From Malachius bipustulatus (taxonomy: Eukaryota; Arthropoda; Insecta; Coleoptera; Melyridae), in NCBI GenBank assembly GCA_910589415.1, contig OU342631.1, forward strand, positions 16,430,001 through 16,494,000: a stretch of DNA of 64,000 bases, in the 5' to 3' direction. Shown here piece by piece: positions 1 through 12,455 of this stretch (position 1 is its first letter; each line of letters starts with the position of its first letter). Under the pieces are notes generated by a model that saw only the letters and a list, made by a program, of their open reading frames with translations, was not told where the DNA came from and searched no databases. Both the position numbers and the translations under genes were made by a program.

Positions 1-467
1 GGACTTGGTTGTTTGAGCCGTGTCCTGTTCGATGCCCTCTTTCTTGTTTTTCAAGTTCACGAAGTTGCTCCTTTCGAATTCGTATTGTTGTCGGTGGACG
101 GTTATGAGTTTCTGAAATTTTCGATTGAGAGAAATTCGTAAAGTTTCAAAAATTAAGATAATGCTTGGAATTTTTACCCCAAAATTCTTGCTTCATTACT
201 GAAAGAAATTAGATTTTCCTAGCGTAATTAAAAAATATTCCTAACCTGGTTTAAGTCGCTCTCCTGCTTCACATGCTTGAGATGGCTCTGCAGGTTCTCG
301 ACTTTAGAGACGACAGTGTCGTAAGTGTTCTTGGCTTTGATTTTCCGGAGAGTCAGCTTTGCCACCTCCTCTTCTAAGGCCTGGTTTTGAGCATTGGCAA
401 CCGGGATTTGGAACCCGTCATCCCAGCCGAGACTTTTCAGCACTTCTTCCAAGTTCATCCCGCGCAT
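1..467 (-). CDS. CCDC39: CCDC39-like coiled-coil ciliary protein, first two coding exons (partial)
   Basis: Two minus-strand exons are visible: coding exon 1 at 467-246 (a second in-frame ATG lies at 458) and exon 2 from 111 to the window edge. Exon 1 ends in CAG before a GT donor, exon 2 follows an AG at 113-112, and the frame stays open. The N-terminus reads LGWDDGFQIPVANAQN and is followed by heptad-rich sequence. This matches the start of the CCDC39 family (LxWEDGFxIPVANxEN, then continuous coiled coil). In that family the protein forms, with CCDC40, the 96-nm ruler that positions dynein arms and radial spokes on the axoneme. Most of the gene lies beyond base 1. The upstream ATG at 554 adds a hydrophobic stretch not expected in the family, so I prefer 467 or 458 as start. 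The assignment rests on about 115 residues. Confidence 0.72.
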
Positions 468-567
468 TTTTGGTTTTATTAAAAACTTTTTGCCACAAAA
501 ATTGAAGAAAGTCAACTCATTGACAGGATGAGTTGTAAATGTGAAATAAATCAATAGTTTTTGTTGA

Positions 568-1782
568 TTCTTGCTCGACTTGGAGCTCTATTGAATTGTT
601 GCTATGGTGATGGACTGGTTGTTTGATCCATTTATTATTATTAGGGGTCCTTTAGTTATAAGTGGTTGCTATGGTTTTTTTAATATTGAAGTGTCAGTTG
701 TCTGTTTATCTATAAACTCCTTTAATTTAAATTAAAAGGTAAGTAAGTCAAGAAGTGTCAATTAAATAAGATATTAAGTCAAAAAATTATCAAAAGGTAC
801 CTCGCTCGGGAATATGAAATTTCTTTTATGCAGAATGTGATGTGATGTGAGGTGTCAGAGGAAGAAATGGAAAGTGTTTCTTCATCCTGTTTGGGATTCA
901 TCAGTACCAGTACCTCGTGTATATTGAAATACTTTTATCATAATAATGTGATTATAAATTACAGATTTTTCTCCCAAGTTGGTAATAAAGTCCCTAAAAT
1001 GATGTTACCGGTTCTGATCATTTGATTTATATTTTTTTAATTGTCACTTTTCAAAGGTTTTAGGATTTTCAGAGAAAAAAATAAATTTTTCCTTCAACAA
1101 GAAGACTTTTATTAAACTTTTAACACACTGTTAGAATTGTCAGCGTAAAATGATATGATTGAAAAAAGTTGACCAATTGAATAGAGAAAACATATTGTGA
1201 AATGTACTTTGTTTTATAAAACCTGGGCATTAATATAAAATTATAAATAAAATATTATTTAAAATAATAATAAAAATAGCTACCTACTTGAATAAAATAA
1301 AATAAATAAAAGTATTTTCCTTTCTTCACAAATATATTTAAATTAATGCTAATATTTATATTTATTTACCATTAATTGGTTTTTGAAATGTTAAAGATTC
1401 AATCAGCTCTAGGATTCATTAATGTCACTATTTGGGATCCTTAGTTTTTTTAAGAAACTGTTAAAATGACAGACATCAAAGAATCTGTCAGTTGTCATTG
1501 TCAGATAATATATTACTGAAAATTGAAAATTTCAAACTTGAATATACAGGAGCTAAAATTGAAAACTGGGAATTAAATATAAATTTTCAAAATAAGAATT
1601 AAAAGAAAATTGTTTATAAAAAAAACTACATTCAGGGAATATTTTTCTAAAAATTGCAAACAAAACTCTCATTACTATAACAACAATCATAACATCCACC
1701 AGTGTTTGGTCTAATAATAACCAGCAAGCATGTGCCAGAATTCAGGGGATTTAAAAATAGACCCAGGCAGTTAAAATAAAAC
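568..1782. other. Intergenic region between divergent CCDC39-like and zinc-finger genes
   Basis: AT-rich sequence of about 1.2 kb with no coding signal on either strand. It must contain the promoters of both flanking divergent genes. I see no repeat or RNA gene in it. Confidence 0.6.
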
Positions 1783-4192
1783 ATGAGTAGCAGGTAAGTT
1801 TGTTTAATTATAGTTTTACGGTTACACTTCTGTATCGTAAATTTAAATTTAATAATAATTACAGCATTGATGATGGAAATAAAACTTTCCTGCCCTGTGT
1901 GTCTGGAGCCCCATTTCGATGGAGTTGACTCGTTAAGAAACGCTTTAATTAACGTCGCGATAACCCAACTATCGTGCCCAGTTTGCCAGGAAGTTCTCCT
2001 AGGACTCGATAAGCTAACAATACACTTATTCAGTCACATCAATAAACAGCTTCACGCCACCGTTATTTCGATGAACCATCAAAAACCAAGTGCAAGTAAC
2101 ACTGCTACTAGCACTAGCACCAGCACTATCACCAGCAGAAGTACCAGTACCAGTACTAGCACAATAATCGAAGAAGAAATCAACAAAAACATCAAAAAAA
2201 TCGAAAAAGAAACAGGCGAAAGTCGCATCAATGCCGCATCAACGACAAACAACTCCTCAAGTTCCCTCCGCTGTGATATCTGTAATTTTAGCTTCAGCGA
2301 TCAGACAATTTTAGAGCTCCATCAGAAATTGCTTCATCAATCCGTCCCCGACAAGCAAACCGGGCTATACAGCTACAACTGTCACTTGTGTCGCAAAAAA
2401 TTCAAGATGCGCGGAAGCCTGATGGTACACTTACGAGTCGCTCATTACACTTACTCGCAATCGTACAAAACAAGGACTCGATTCGATTCCGAGGAGACCA
2501 AAAACCATAATAAAGACCCCGACTGCAAGATCTTCAAACCGTCCGGCTCGAAGGGACCCGATAACAAGCAATGGGAGTGTGAGGTCTGCTCGAAATTGTT
2601 CACCACGAAGTATTTCTTGAAGAAGCACAAACGATTACACACAGGTAGGTAGAGTTTCGTCAAAAAAGGCGATTTAAGAAGGATCGTTTCAGGAGAAATG
2701 CCCTACACCTGCGTCCAGTGCAACAAATCGTTCACCTTCCAGCAGTCCTACCACAAGCACATGCTCTATCACTCCTCGGAAAAGCCGTACGTGTGTAACG
2801 AGTGCGGCAGGGCCTTCAAGGAACTGTCGACTCTTCAGAACCACTCCAGGATCCATTCGGGGGAGAGACCGTTTATTTGTGAAACCTGTGGTGAGTGCTC
2901 GGTCTGAGACTCTTGGATTCTTGGATCTTGATTTTACTCTTTACTAGGAAAACGTTTCCGACAGAGAGTCTCTTATCTGGTGCACCGCCGGATCCATACC
3001 GGCGCGATGCCCTACAAATGCGCGATTTGTGAGAAAAGCTTCCGATACAAGGTCAGCCTGAGGTCACATAAATGCCTGTCAGAGGCCAAGGACTCGAGCG
3101 CTGATCCAGTCATCGAGATCAGTTATGGGTTCTTGGCCAATGGTGGGGTGGCAAACGATGGGATAAATTCGCCGGGTGGTAATATGGTTCGAATTGCGTA
3201 TGAGGAGAGCGAGCGCAAGGTAGATAATAAGTCGTCGAGTGAATATTTCAATCAAAGGGATGTTTGTTGTCGTTCGTTGGCTGCGAGGGATACTGATGGT
3301 GAGTGATTTGCTATCTGGACTGTGAGAAGTGGAAATGATAAAGAGGCTTATAATAAATATAAAAAACTTCAAAAAAGCAGGGGTAGGGAGGTTTGATTTG
3401 GGGGACTCACCATAAAAATTACAAAAAACAAAAACGTCAAAAATTATAAAATATCCTATTTGAAAGTCACATGCAAGGCTATTACAAAAATGACATAGGG
3501 ACTGGGGCCAATATTTAAGACAGTATTATGCACGTCAGGATAGAAAAAATCCATCTTCAGAGCTGAACATCTCGAGAAGACTTTTTGGGGAGTTACGCCC
3601 ATGGAGACTTCTGATCTACTCATTGAATACAACCGATCCCTAAAGTTGCATCAAATTTAACCGGGAGCCAATTCCCATAAGGATTCTGTGTGAATCCTTT
3701 GTAAATGTAAACATCTAGGTGCAGTTCTCACTTTCTCTACAGCAAAATGCTACCTTGAATAAATATACAATTTTTCGCTCATTTTGACCCCCCTCCCCCA
3801 AATCAACCCTCCACCATCTCTGCTCACGCATTTGTTTTTTTTCCTTTATTATTATAAGCCATTTTCACTTATCAAAGTCCAGGTGACACTTTTTTTTACA
3901 AGATAAATTAGGCTGGACCTGGACTATAATAATAATTCTGTTAGGTGTTTAAATTGATCAGAATTAATATTGATTTATTTCAGATATCACACAGTCTTGT
4001 ATGAACAACAGCAACAACAAAACGGAGGATATATTTTCCTTGATGGTGTCCCCCTTGTTGCCAAATGTCGAGTCTTTGTGTTTGTCGAGCAATTCGTCCA
4101 CAGAGAATATCGAGAAGAAAAGTGAAGACTTGAGTACAATAAATGAGGAATCGTTGAAAAGTTTGATTTATGATACTTTCAATAAGCAATAA
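1783..4192 (+). CDS. C2H2 zinc-finger protein, probable DNA-binding transcription factor
   Basis: Coding exons are 1870-2644, 2693-2890, 2948-3298 and 3984-4192. Joined, they give 511 codons including the stop (510 aa). A short 5' exon ends at 1793 (CAG|GTAAGT). The N-terminus has two CPVC motifs (CPVCLE, CPVCQE) in an unusual treble-clef-like region, followed by a Ser/Thr-rich repeat (about residues 75-100). Two isolated C2H2 fingers follow (CDIC..H, CHLC..H), then a linked array of four fingers with TGEKP-type linkers (CEVC, CVQC, CNEC, CETC) and a last finger CAIC..H-C. Three introns interrupt the finger region, two of them inside linkers or fingers in phase 1. The tail is acidic and Ser-rich. 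It is probably a nuclear sequence-specific regulator. I cannot name the orthologue. The last intron (3299-3983) is the least certain, because exon 3 would also end in frame at TGA 3304. Confidence 0.85.
3378..3820. repeat. Foldback element in zinc-finger intron 3
   Basis: The left end (about 3380-3408, GGGTAGGGAGGTTTGATTTG followed by GGGGAC) is the inverted counterpart of 3787-3813 (CCCCCAAATCAACCCTCCA). The two ends bracket about 440 bp of non-coding sequence, as in a small non-autonomous terminal-inverted-repeat element. No target duplication is clear. Confidence 0.5.
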
Positions 4193-4200
4193 TAATACTT

Positions 4201-4432
4201 TTACAGTGAGTATTATAAAGGCTCATTAAGCTAACGAACAGGTTTCTGTGACCGTTTCTGAAGAAGGTGTCGACTCTGTGTGGAAAATTTCGCAATTTAG
4301 TAATTCTTTGCATAAAAGGGATTACAAAAATGTTAATAAAGGTCATTTGAGGTTGATATTAGCTTCAAAAAAAACACAGAAATCTGCCCGTTAGTTTAAT
4401 GAAATAATGAGCCTTATTAATACTCACTGTTA
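4201..4432. mobile_element. Short foldback MITE in the 3' UTR of the zinc-finger gene
   Basis: 4203-4250 and 4376-4430 are inverted copies of one another: both ends begin ACAGTGAGTATTA when read inward, and the arms match over about 50 bp with small gaps. The element begins about 9 bases after the stop codon at 4190-4192. It contains an AATAAA at 4335-4340, and another AATAAA lies at 4469-4474 just outside it, so it is probably transcribed as 3' UTR. Confidence 0.75.
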
Positions 4433-4691
4433 GTCAAATTACTTGAAAAAAAAGTACTTTAGGATGATAATAAATTGTGTTGAAGATTCTTTTTTTATTT
4501 TGATATCGTATCCTACAGAAACAGTCTTGTGCAGTTGATTGGATAATATATTTTATTAAAAATAACAAACTTTGGTATAAGAATTACTTATATTAATAAT
4601 TAATTGTAAACTTTGAGTAAAAATAATAATAATCAATAATTAAAATATCAAGTTGTAACTTATTACCTAAACTTCAGTAAAAAAGAAAACC

Positions 4692-5431
4692 TTACAACAT
4701 CGTGCAATTTGTCGCTCTGGGTTTCAGTTTCAGTTTCTGATGTATCCGAATCGCTTGAACGAATAAGTCGCTCAGTCCTTCTTGAGTCAACGCCGAGCAC
4801 TCTCCGTAACCTTGGGCTCGGATTCTCCTCTTCATCTTTTTGCCATCTTGAGGAGTATAGCAATTGAAACGCGGATCGTCTCTCAAGTCAACTTTAGTGG
4901 CTGGAAATCAAAAAATAAATTACCTCCCTATTGACTTAAAACGGGTAGCTTCAACATACCGACTAGAAGAATGGGAATATTTGGATTGTAATGCCTCACT
5001 TCGGGAGCCCATTTTGATGCTACGTTATTGTACGACGCTGAGCTCCTATCGACGGAGAAGCAGATGAAGAAACAGTTGGTCTGAAAATTTTCATTTTATT
5101 TTAAATTGTTGAGAAAAATATAATATCGATTACATTAGGGTAGGATAGAGGTCTCAGTCGTTCGTAGTCTTCTTGTCCGGCGGTGTCCCAGAGAGTCATA
5201 GTGTAGTTCATCCCATCTACTTCGATATCCCGGCTGTAATTCTCGAATCTGAGAGAAAAACGAGAAATTTTAGAGAGGTCGAGGTTTCTGGAATTGGGGT
5301 GCTTACACTGTCGGGACGTACTCCTCCGGGAATTTGTTTTGTGTATATGAAATCAGGAGACATGTTTTACCAACTATACCGTCTCCGACTACTGTTATTT
5401 TGATATTGTTGCCGCTTCTAGCGGGGGGCAT
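4692..5431 (-). CDS. RhoL: RhoL-like Rho family small GTPase
   Basis: Four coding exons (5431-5307, 5248-5134, 5080-4960, 4900-4692) join in frame to 189 aa. The protein carries all G boxes: P-loop GDGIVGKT (about residues 16-23), the effector-loop threonine in EEYVPTVFENY, switch [20 protein letters not shown] with the catalytic glutamine, TKVD for guanine specificity, and CSA near residue 163. It ends in the CAAX box CTML, which predicts geranylgeranylation and membrane anchoring. The spacing [17 protein letters not shown] and the KKMKRRI insert region are Rho-type. Among fly Rho proteins the divergent body and short basic tail (KLKLKPR) fit RhoL (haemocyte motility and adhesion) better than Rac, Cdc42 or Rho1. 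LVA replaces the usual LVG before TKVD. The exact RhoL assignment is an inference. Confidence 0.85.
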
Positions 5432-5580
5432 ATTTCCTTTAATTTCTGTAATAAAATAAAATGTTCAAGTTTTCCATAAAAAAAATGGGAAAATTATTTG
5501 CATTTTTTGGAAATTTATGTAAGTACCTAATGTAATTCTTTGATTATCGAAGACAATGAGAAACCACCATATAGCGTGTA

Positions 5581-6223
5581 TGTACCGGGTGTCCCAACAC
5601 TAGTGTCCACCCCCTAAATAGAGCTTAATTTTAAAGATAAAAAATTGAAACTTTGAGGATTTGTGTACTTGATATAGGACCACGGAATGGCATAATCAGT
5701 TTCATTAAAAAAAAATTAGTTCGGGCGCCAGCGATAAAAAACTGTAAGATGGTGGTAAATTGTCGAAAAAAAAATGTTTTTTTATCAATACATACGTAGA
5801 AATCGATTAATAAAATCAATATCGCTTGAAAGAAATGTGAAAAAACTAATTATAAGACTTTAATTAAATAAAATATAATTATATAGCAACGACAGGTAGA
5901 CAATATAATTGAACAATATAATCAATATAATCTGAAAACGGTAGGTGCAGTAAGTTTTATGACAAAGTGAATAAGGCCCAAATAAATAGAAGGACGGCTC
6001 TTGCTGGGCTAGCCGGTACACTGAACCTGCACTGGACAGTGTCGTAGTATCGACTCATGAAAAAGGTGATTATTAAAAAGATATTAAATTTTTTTTTACT
6101 GAAACTAATTATGCCATTCCGTGGTCCTATATCAAGTACACAAATCCTCAAAGTTTCAATTTTTTATCTTTAAAATTAAGCTCGATTTAGGGGGTGGACA
6201 GTAGTGTTGGGACACCCGGTACA
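5581..6223. mobile_element. Palindromic MITE, GTACCGGGTG family, copy 1
   Basis: Both ends read TGTACCGGGTGTCCCAACAC inward. The arms (5581-about 5720 and about 6085-6223) are more than 90 percent identical by eye. No ORF. The interior right of the left arm matches the left arm of the longer copy at 55405-56258, so the two are one family and this copy is internally deleted on its right side. Confidence 0.88.
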
Positions 6224-6686
6224 ATGTACAATGCAAACATTCTAGACAGGTGACCCCCTAAAATTAACAAAATTTATCCAATTTTTCTGCCTAGAATGTT
6301 ATTCGGATATAAAGAGGACAGGTCAATTCAGGTTTCATGTACTTAATAAATCGAAAGCCAGAAGTTGCACAAAGTATGTAAAAATAGAAAGTACCTACTT
6401 TTTTTAACAACTGGAACTTACAATATTTCCTCTAGGAAAATATTTGAATCAACAATGAAAAACAAAATTAGGTGCAAATTTAGTATTAAAAATATTTTAA
6501 AAGAGACGAAGAGGAACAGAGATTCAGGGGGCATTCGCGTTTTCCAAAATGGTGACCGGGGGTCCTTAGGTATGGTCCCGAATTTTGGTTTTAGACTAAC
6601 CAAATCCATCTTTCACTTATTAGAAAAAAAATCCAGATCAATTTTTTTTCAACAAGTTTTCCTACTTTGACTTTGACTACACACTA

Positions 6687-7462
6687 TACAGGGTGAGGCG
6701 CGAGAACCTTAGGACATTTTTATATGGAGAAGTGTTAGGAGTAGAAGTCTAAAAGTTTGTACATTTATGATTTAAATTTTGACGAGCTAAACTAAAATAT
6801 TTACAACCCCTCACCATTTCCGGTTATACCGGAAGTTGCAATCAACTTTCTTATTTTAAATGGGACACCTGTATATTATTACATTTTCAGATTGCCTGAA
6901 AAATGTAATAAAAAAATGTTTACAGTTCAAATTTGTAACGACCAAGTAATGAGTTATAAACAAATGAAAATTGCAATTTTCCATTTTCAAAGCAGCTTAG
7001 CTTGAAAACGTATCAAGATATCGGAAAACGGCTTACATGTCCCTATCCTAGCTTTTGATATACTATGCTAGAGTAGCTACAAAAAAAAATTTTTTTTATA
7101 AATTTTGAAAATCGCTGATTTTTCATCACTTTGTATACCAATTTCATCAGCACCATAAGATACTACGTGAAAAATTAAGATAGGGACATATAAGCCGTTT
7201 TCATCTATCTTGACCCGTTTTCGACCTGCTTTGAAAATGGAAACTTGTTTTCAGGCAATCTGAAAATATAATAATATACAGGTGTCCCATTTAAAATAAG
7301 AAAGTTGATGGCAACTTCCGGTATAACCGGAAATGGTGAGGGGTTGTAAATATTTTAGTTCAGCTCGTCAAAATCGAAATTATACACGTACAAATTTTTA
7401 GACTTCTACTCCCAGGACTTCTCCATATAAAAATGCCCTAAGGTTCTCACGCCTCACCCGTA
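6687..7462. mobile_element. Long palindromic element with shared core, copy A
   Basis: The ends are TACAGGGTGAGGCGCGAGAA and its inverted copy. The arms (6687-6898 and 7255-7462) include the self-complementary TTCCGGTTATACCGGAA. The central part (about 6880-7265) is itself palindromic and carries AAAACGGCTTACATGTCCC (7026-7044) with an inverted counterpart around 7174-7205. The same core occurs at 31682-33045 and 40036-40930. Non-coding. Confidence 0.88.
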
Positions 7463-7719
7463 TAAGTCATGCAGAAAAAAGTATTTTTTCTCGAAAAACC
7501 GCGTGTCGGTCGAAAAAATTCACGATTCCTGAGAACTGAACTGGGATTAAAAAAATAATATTTCTTAAAAGAAAAAAGCAATTACCATAGCTACCACTAC
7601 CTACCATTTTTTAATAAAAAAATATTCAGTTTATTTCCAATATTCATTTTAATATTCAAAATTCACAAAAATTACTTTGGTGGAAATGAAAAAAAAAAGT
7701 AAAGTATTATAGTGAGTTA

Positions 7720-8326
7720 TACACTGTGGAAAAAAAGTCTGGAAACACCTAATTTTCTGTCAAAGGGGTGATCAGAAATATACAAAACTTGGGATTCAAC
7801 TTGAGTTTTAAGATATGAATAAGGTTTCAGGTTTAATATGTGCAATGTTGCCGAATTTACCTTTTTTCTGATTAAACATATATTATTAGCCACGGGTTTT
7901 CCAAATATGTAGTACCTGCACCTGCGTACATTTGGTTAATTACATTTGTTACATAAATCGTGAAACTCGTATTGAATGGATTCTAATTAGAATAGATTCT
8001 AATAATGAAAAAATGTACAGGGTGTTACATTTATTTCCAAAAACCACAGTGACTGATAATAACAGAAAAACGACAAATCTGGCAACAATGCACATATCAA
8101 ACTCGAAATCTTCATATCCTAAAACAGCTGATCCAAAGTTTTGTGTAGTCCTCCTCTAACATAACAATTTAGGTGGATAGGTTAGCAGGACTCCCGACAC
8201 TACCCAGCCCAGGTTATATCCACCTACTCACCTACCGCAGTGGTGTGGGTAGGAAAAGGGGAAACCGCCATTTTTTACCCGTTTGACAGAAAATTAGGCG
8301 TTTCCAGTCTTTTTTTCCACTCTGTA
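7720..8326. mobile_element. Foldback MITE with TA-flanked TIRs (Tc1/mariner-like ends)
   Basis: The terminal inverted repeat of about 45 bp begins CACTGTGGAAAAAAAGTCTGG at the left and ends with its complement at 8326. TA is present at both borders. Subterminal inverted segments occur too: GGCAACATTGCACATATTA-like sequence on each side. The TA borders and CACTGTGG end suggest mobilisation by a Tc1/mariner-type transposase; this is inference from end structure only. Confidence 0.8.
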
Positions 8327-8462
8327 TGTATTTGATATATGTATGAAGGTGCGTATACCAAATTAAAAAAAAAAAAAAAACAGATCGGTATCAAAAAAAC
8401 GTGTTTTTTTATATAAAAACTGATCCCATATCTCTAAAACAAAGATTAGAATAAAAATGTAT

Positions 8463-9178
8463 ACAGGTGCCCCTTAATTTCGGAGTTCACTATATATGAT
8501 GGGTATCTCGTAAACGCTAAAATATATGTACCTATACCTATATATTTTTTTAAATTTTTTTTTTATGTTTTTAAACAGTTTTTAGCAGCCACAACGTCAG
8601 ATACATGACAGTGTTTTACTACAATAACTTGCAATATAAGAAGGAAGCGGAATATTGGATTTATATTTAATTATATAACAACATTCCCGTCACTGATTTT
8701 TTTGACACATTTACCATCTACAAATTTTTGTAAAACAAATAGGCTAATAATCTTATACCGATGTACACATAAAAAATTGCCTGTACTTTTTGAAAGAAAA
8801 ATCCAATATGGCGTCCATAAGAAAAACAAAAGTTGACCATCTTTATCTTCGACACTAGTGGGCGGAAAAACAATGTAAAACAAAAAAAAAAGTGGCACCA
8901 GTAAATGCAGAATGTAATAGGCCAACTTCCAAATGAAAACTTCAAATTATAATAAGATGCTATTTTTTCAGGATATTTTAGGAACGGTCACATACCTATA
9001 TCTTGCATGTCAAATACAAATACATGCAAATACAATCTTGCATGTCTTGACGGATTAGAGATGGCCACAAAATGAGGCATCTTTTATCTAATTTAACCGA
9101 CCCTGTATCTCTTATTAGCGTTTACGAGATACATAGGTAGGTACCCATATAGTGAGTTCTGAAATAAGGGACTTTTGG
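8463..9178. mobile_element. Foldback MITE with about 60-bp inverted ends
   Basis: 8463-8520 and 9113-9178 are inverted copies with mismatches (both include TATCTCGTAAACGCTAA when read inward and a TTCACTATAT segment). The interior is AT-rich and lacks a supported gene. Confidence 0.7.
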
Positions 9179-12155
9179 TCCTAAAATAAGTCAAGGAACT
9201 CTTCAATATTGACGTGATATTTAAGGAACACCGTGTATTTTTTTAATACTTAAATCGTTTTTTCAGATTTAATTAAATACAAAACTCCTTTTATTTTTTA
9301 AGAAATTATAAGTAGGTACTTCAATAAAATAAGTAATAAATAAAATTTGCTCCAACTTATTAAGCTTCTACTAAACAACCTAAGGCTAAATATCAAAATT
9401 ACTCGCTTCTAAATATGAGAATAATTTATTACTCTTTTATCTACCTTACTAAACTCTTATCAGTTATTTTATTACTTTAATCGATGTATTCGGAAACATA
9501 AATAAACAAAACGAACCAAATAAAAATAATAAAATAACAAAATCCTACTTACATTATTACGATGAGAAGAAACGTCGGTAATAAATAAAAAGCCCCAAGA
9601 TCAAGGATTACCTACTTTAGGACACCTCAAATATTCACACTGTATAATCTACTAAATTATCATCATTTGATATCAGTGACTAATTCTACGTCATTCGGGG
9701 CGTTGCTATTAAAATTATAATTAATCAAGGTGCGCACACGTGAGTATGTGCTTACCTTTTGAGTTTTTACTCACCTGCTCGAGTTTATATTACAAGAAGG
9801 ATCTCCCTGTTTTATTAAATGTTCACTTAATTTTTACATTCTATTGTTTTTTCATTAGCACATTATAAAGGAGAAAACCGCGTATAATTTATAAAGCTGG
9901 ATCGGAAAATAATGAATGACCCTAGATCAATTAATTTATCTCTGACATAGGAAGTCGTTATCACTACTAACTACTCTTATCTGTATCTGTATTTCTCTTT
10001 CTCGCCGGTCGCTCCTATACACTATTAATAATGGAATAACTAGATAACTCTCCAGATAAATTATTTATTCTTTACTTTTATATTTTATCCATATATAGAG
10101 ATGGTATATGGAAATAGAAACATTATTTAAATAAATAAAATAAATATGAAAAATAAATGATTTTTGTTGGAACGAGAAATTATACTAAATTATTGTAGTT
10201 ATTAAACCGAATGACTGACTGGTGGGACGGAAACACTGTCTCCACTATCCAGCTAGCAGCGGATTCGGATTTTCCACGCAAAGTTTGACGAGTCCAGCAG
10301 TTTCCGTTTAGAGACGTCGTTTAATTATTGCAATAAAAGGTGGCGTAATTGAATAAACTGCTTTAACGCATTTGGTCTTATTTATTCTGGCTGCATGGGC
10401 GTCTGACGCGTCGTTGACCGGAATTTTTAATGAGTGTTTACTTTGCGTTAACGAGATCTCTAGTTTGGAACAATCAATTCTATGCGGTTTTCGTTTATGA
10501 CGTCACGCATTAAGGAATTTATGCAACTTCCTAAAATGCAACAAATTAAGTTGAGCCTCCTAGAATAATTGAACCACTTAATGCGCGGTCGACCACTGAA
10601 GCGGTTTTGCTTAAATATTTAAAGCACTTTTTGAAGCAGTTTTATCTCTTTTAGACCCCATACAGTTAATTTTTAAGTACCTAGGTGAAATTTTTTGACT
10701 TTTAATATTTAGGTATACTCCAGTTGGTAAAGTAAAAAATGCATGAAAAGTTCATAAAAAATCTTATCTAAGATTTTCATTCAGTACCTAATTATTGTTA
10801 GTGAAGGGGTTTAGAACATAAATCCACAAAAATCGGTTCTTGGGTGTGCAGCGCTCAAATTTTCAATTTGTTTTGATCTTTTTTCATTTTTAGGAAATAT
10901 AAAAAACTTTGAGACAAAATTTGGCTAACTTTAAGCCATCTTGGGAGATTTTAATGTACGTAAACATCAACTGGCTTAAATACTCAAACTTCATCAATAT
11001 GTATACTGGTAAAATAGCAAAATGTATTTTTTTTAATATTTAACTCTTGCAGCATTGAAGTAGGTAATGCCTTGACCTCAAAGATAGAATGGCAAAAAAA
11101 TATTGTATTTTATGTCCCCTTTAGAACACATTTTGATTTTTCTTCATAGGTTGTTTGGGTTTCGAGTAATTTAATTTTTTCTAGAGGCTGCGCGCAAAAA
11201 ACTTAAAATAAACTAAATTTCGCGCGCATTAAAAATACAAAATTGGCATTTTCTTAAATATTATTGAATAACTCAAAAACCGTGACATCTACGAAAAAAT
11301 GATTAAACAGCATTTTTTTATCAAATTACGCAAGGTTTCTTTTTGATACCAAGCATTTTTTAATACATTAAACGATTTATTAATGAGTTATTAGACACAC
11401 ACAGCAGACGGAATCAAGGCCGTTGCGGCCGCCCAGTCACTGGGAAGTGACTATACCCGCATTTTTGCAAGTCGACGGTCGCTAAAAAGTACTGTGTGCA
11501 CCATAAGCGGATCAAGACCATTTCAGCTCGTGTAAGATCGGCCGTCGCTTCACTGGGGTCGATTACTTCATCTCGTTGAACAAATTGTGTGAATTTTTAG
11601 ACGGTTGTGCGCTCGTCAACAAACTGCGTGACGTTTTTTTGAATTTAATCTGACATTCCCAACTTTTTGTGCTACCGAGAATGGGCCTGTTTTTTTATTC
11701 AACCGGTGAATCATCTGTTGCAAACGGTGCCACAAAAGATATTTTATTTTCGAATAAATTACTATGAGTAATGAAACTTAGTTTTCGTTCTTTTATAATT
11801 TATGTAATGACACATCCCATTGTTTCCACTGATAATGACCATGATACCTATAATATATCCTCACTGATTGATTTAATCTGATTTTAGTGATGAATAATTA
11901 AAGAACACGCATATAAAATTGGGAAAGAGACGCCCAGGAGAGGGTGGAGATGTTGCTGAAAAGCCAGCAAATATGAGATGGTTAGCGTCAAATAGGTAAT
12001 AATGTTTAAGCGGTTATTTGTAGTAAAGGGAACCGGTCAAGTAAACACAATATTCTTAAAAGGACACCCTGATTCGACATTGCCGGTGTCATAAATCATC
12101 TAATTAAGTTACTGAGGTTTCTGAAATCGTTCACTTAACAGTGGCGTGTAGGTAT

Positions 12156-12205
12156 GATTAAATCGTTTTGTTCATATTTGAGAACAAAAGTAAGTGATTC
12201 TACAT
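12156..12205 (+). repeat. Displaced exact copy of the COG4 exon 3/intron 3 junction
   Basis: These 50 bases are identical to 13581-13630, which spans the last 34 bases of COG4 exon 3, its GTAAGT donor and the first intron bases. The copy lies about 0.67 kb upstream of the COG4 start codon, in the same orientation, and keeps an intact donor at 12190. Confidence 0.92.
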
Positions 12206-12393
12206 TGAAAAAGCATGCAAAACTTTTCATTTATTCAGTTGCAGATAAATTATTTTGTTGTAAAACAGTTTGAGTTTTTTTTATTTATTTATATGAGGGG
12301 TAAAGAAAATGATAGAATTTTTTCCAAGTAGGTAGGTAATCTTCTGGTGAATTTCAGGATTAAATATAGATTTACAATATGTAATTGTAAATC

Positions 12394-12455
12394 TGGGGTA
12401 TCTGTATTACCGACACTAACGCTTGTCGCTTAGTAGGCGTCAGTGTCGGTAATGC
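12394..12455. repeat. Hairpin with ATTACCGACACT arms
   Basis: GGTATCTGTATTACCGACAC is followed after about 20 bases by its imperfect inverse GTGTCGGTAATGCAGG. A matching end, GTGTCGGTAATACAGATACC, occurs at about 57040-57060 in the last large faf intron. They are probably termini of one dispersed element family. Confidence 0.6.

Noticed and set aside
8671..8945. Hydrophobic minus-strand frames of 75-84 codons
   Set aside because: Phe/Leu-rich translation of AT-rich MITE interior; two overlapping frames look equally membrane-like, which indicates composition rather than a gene.
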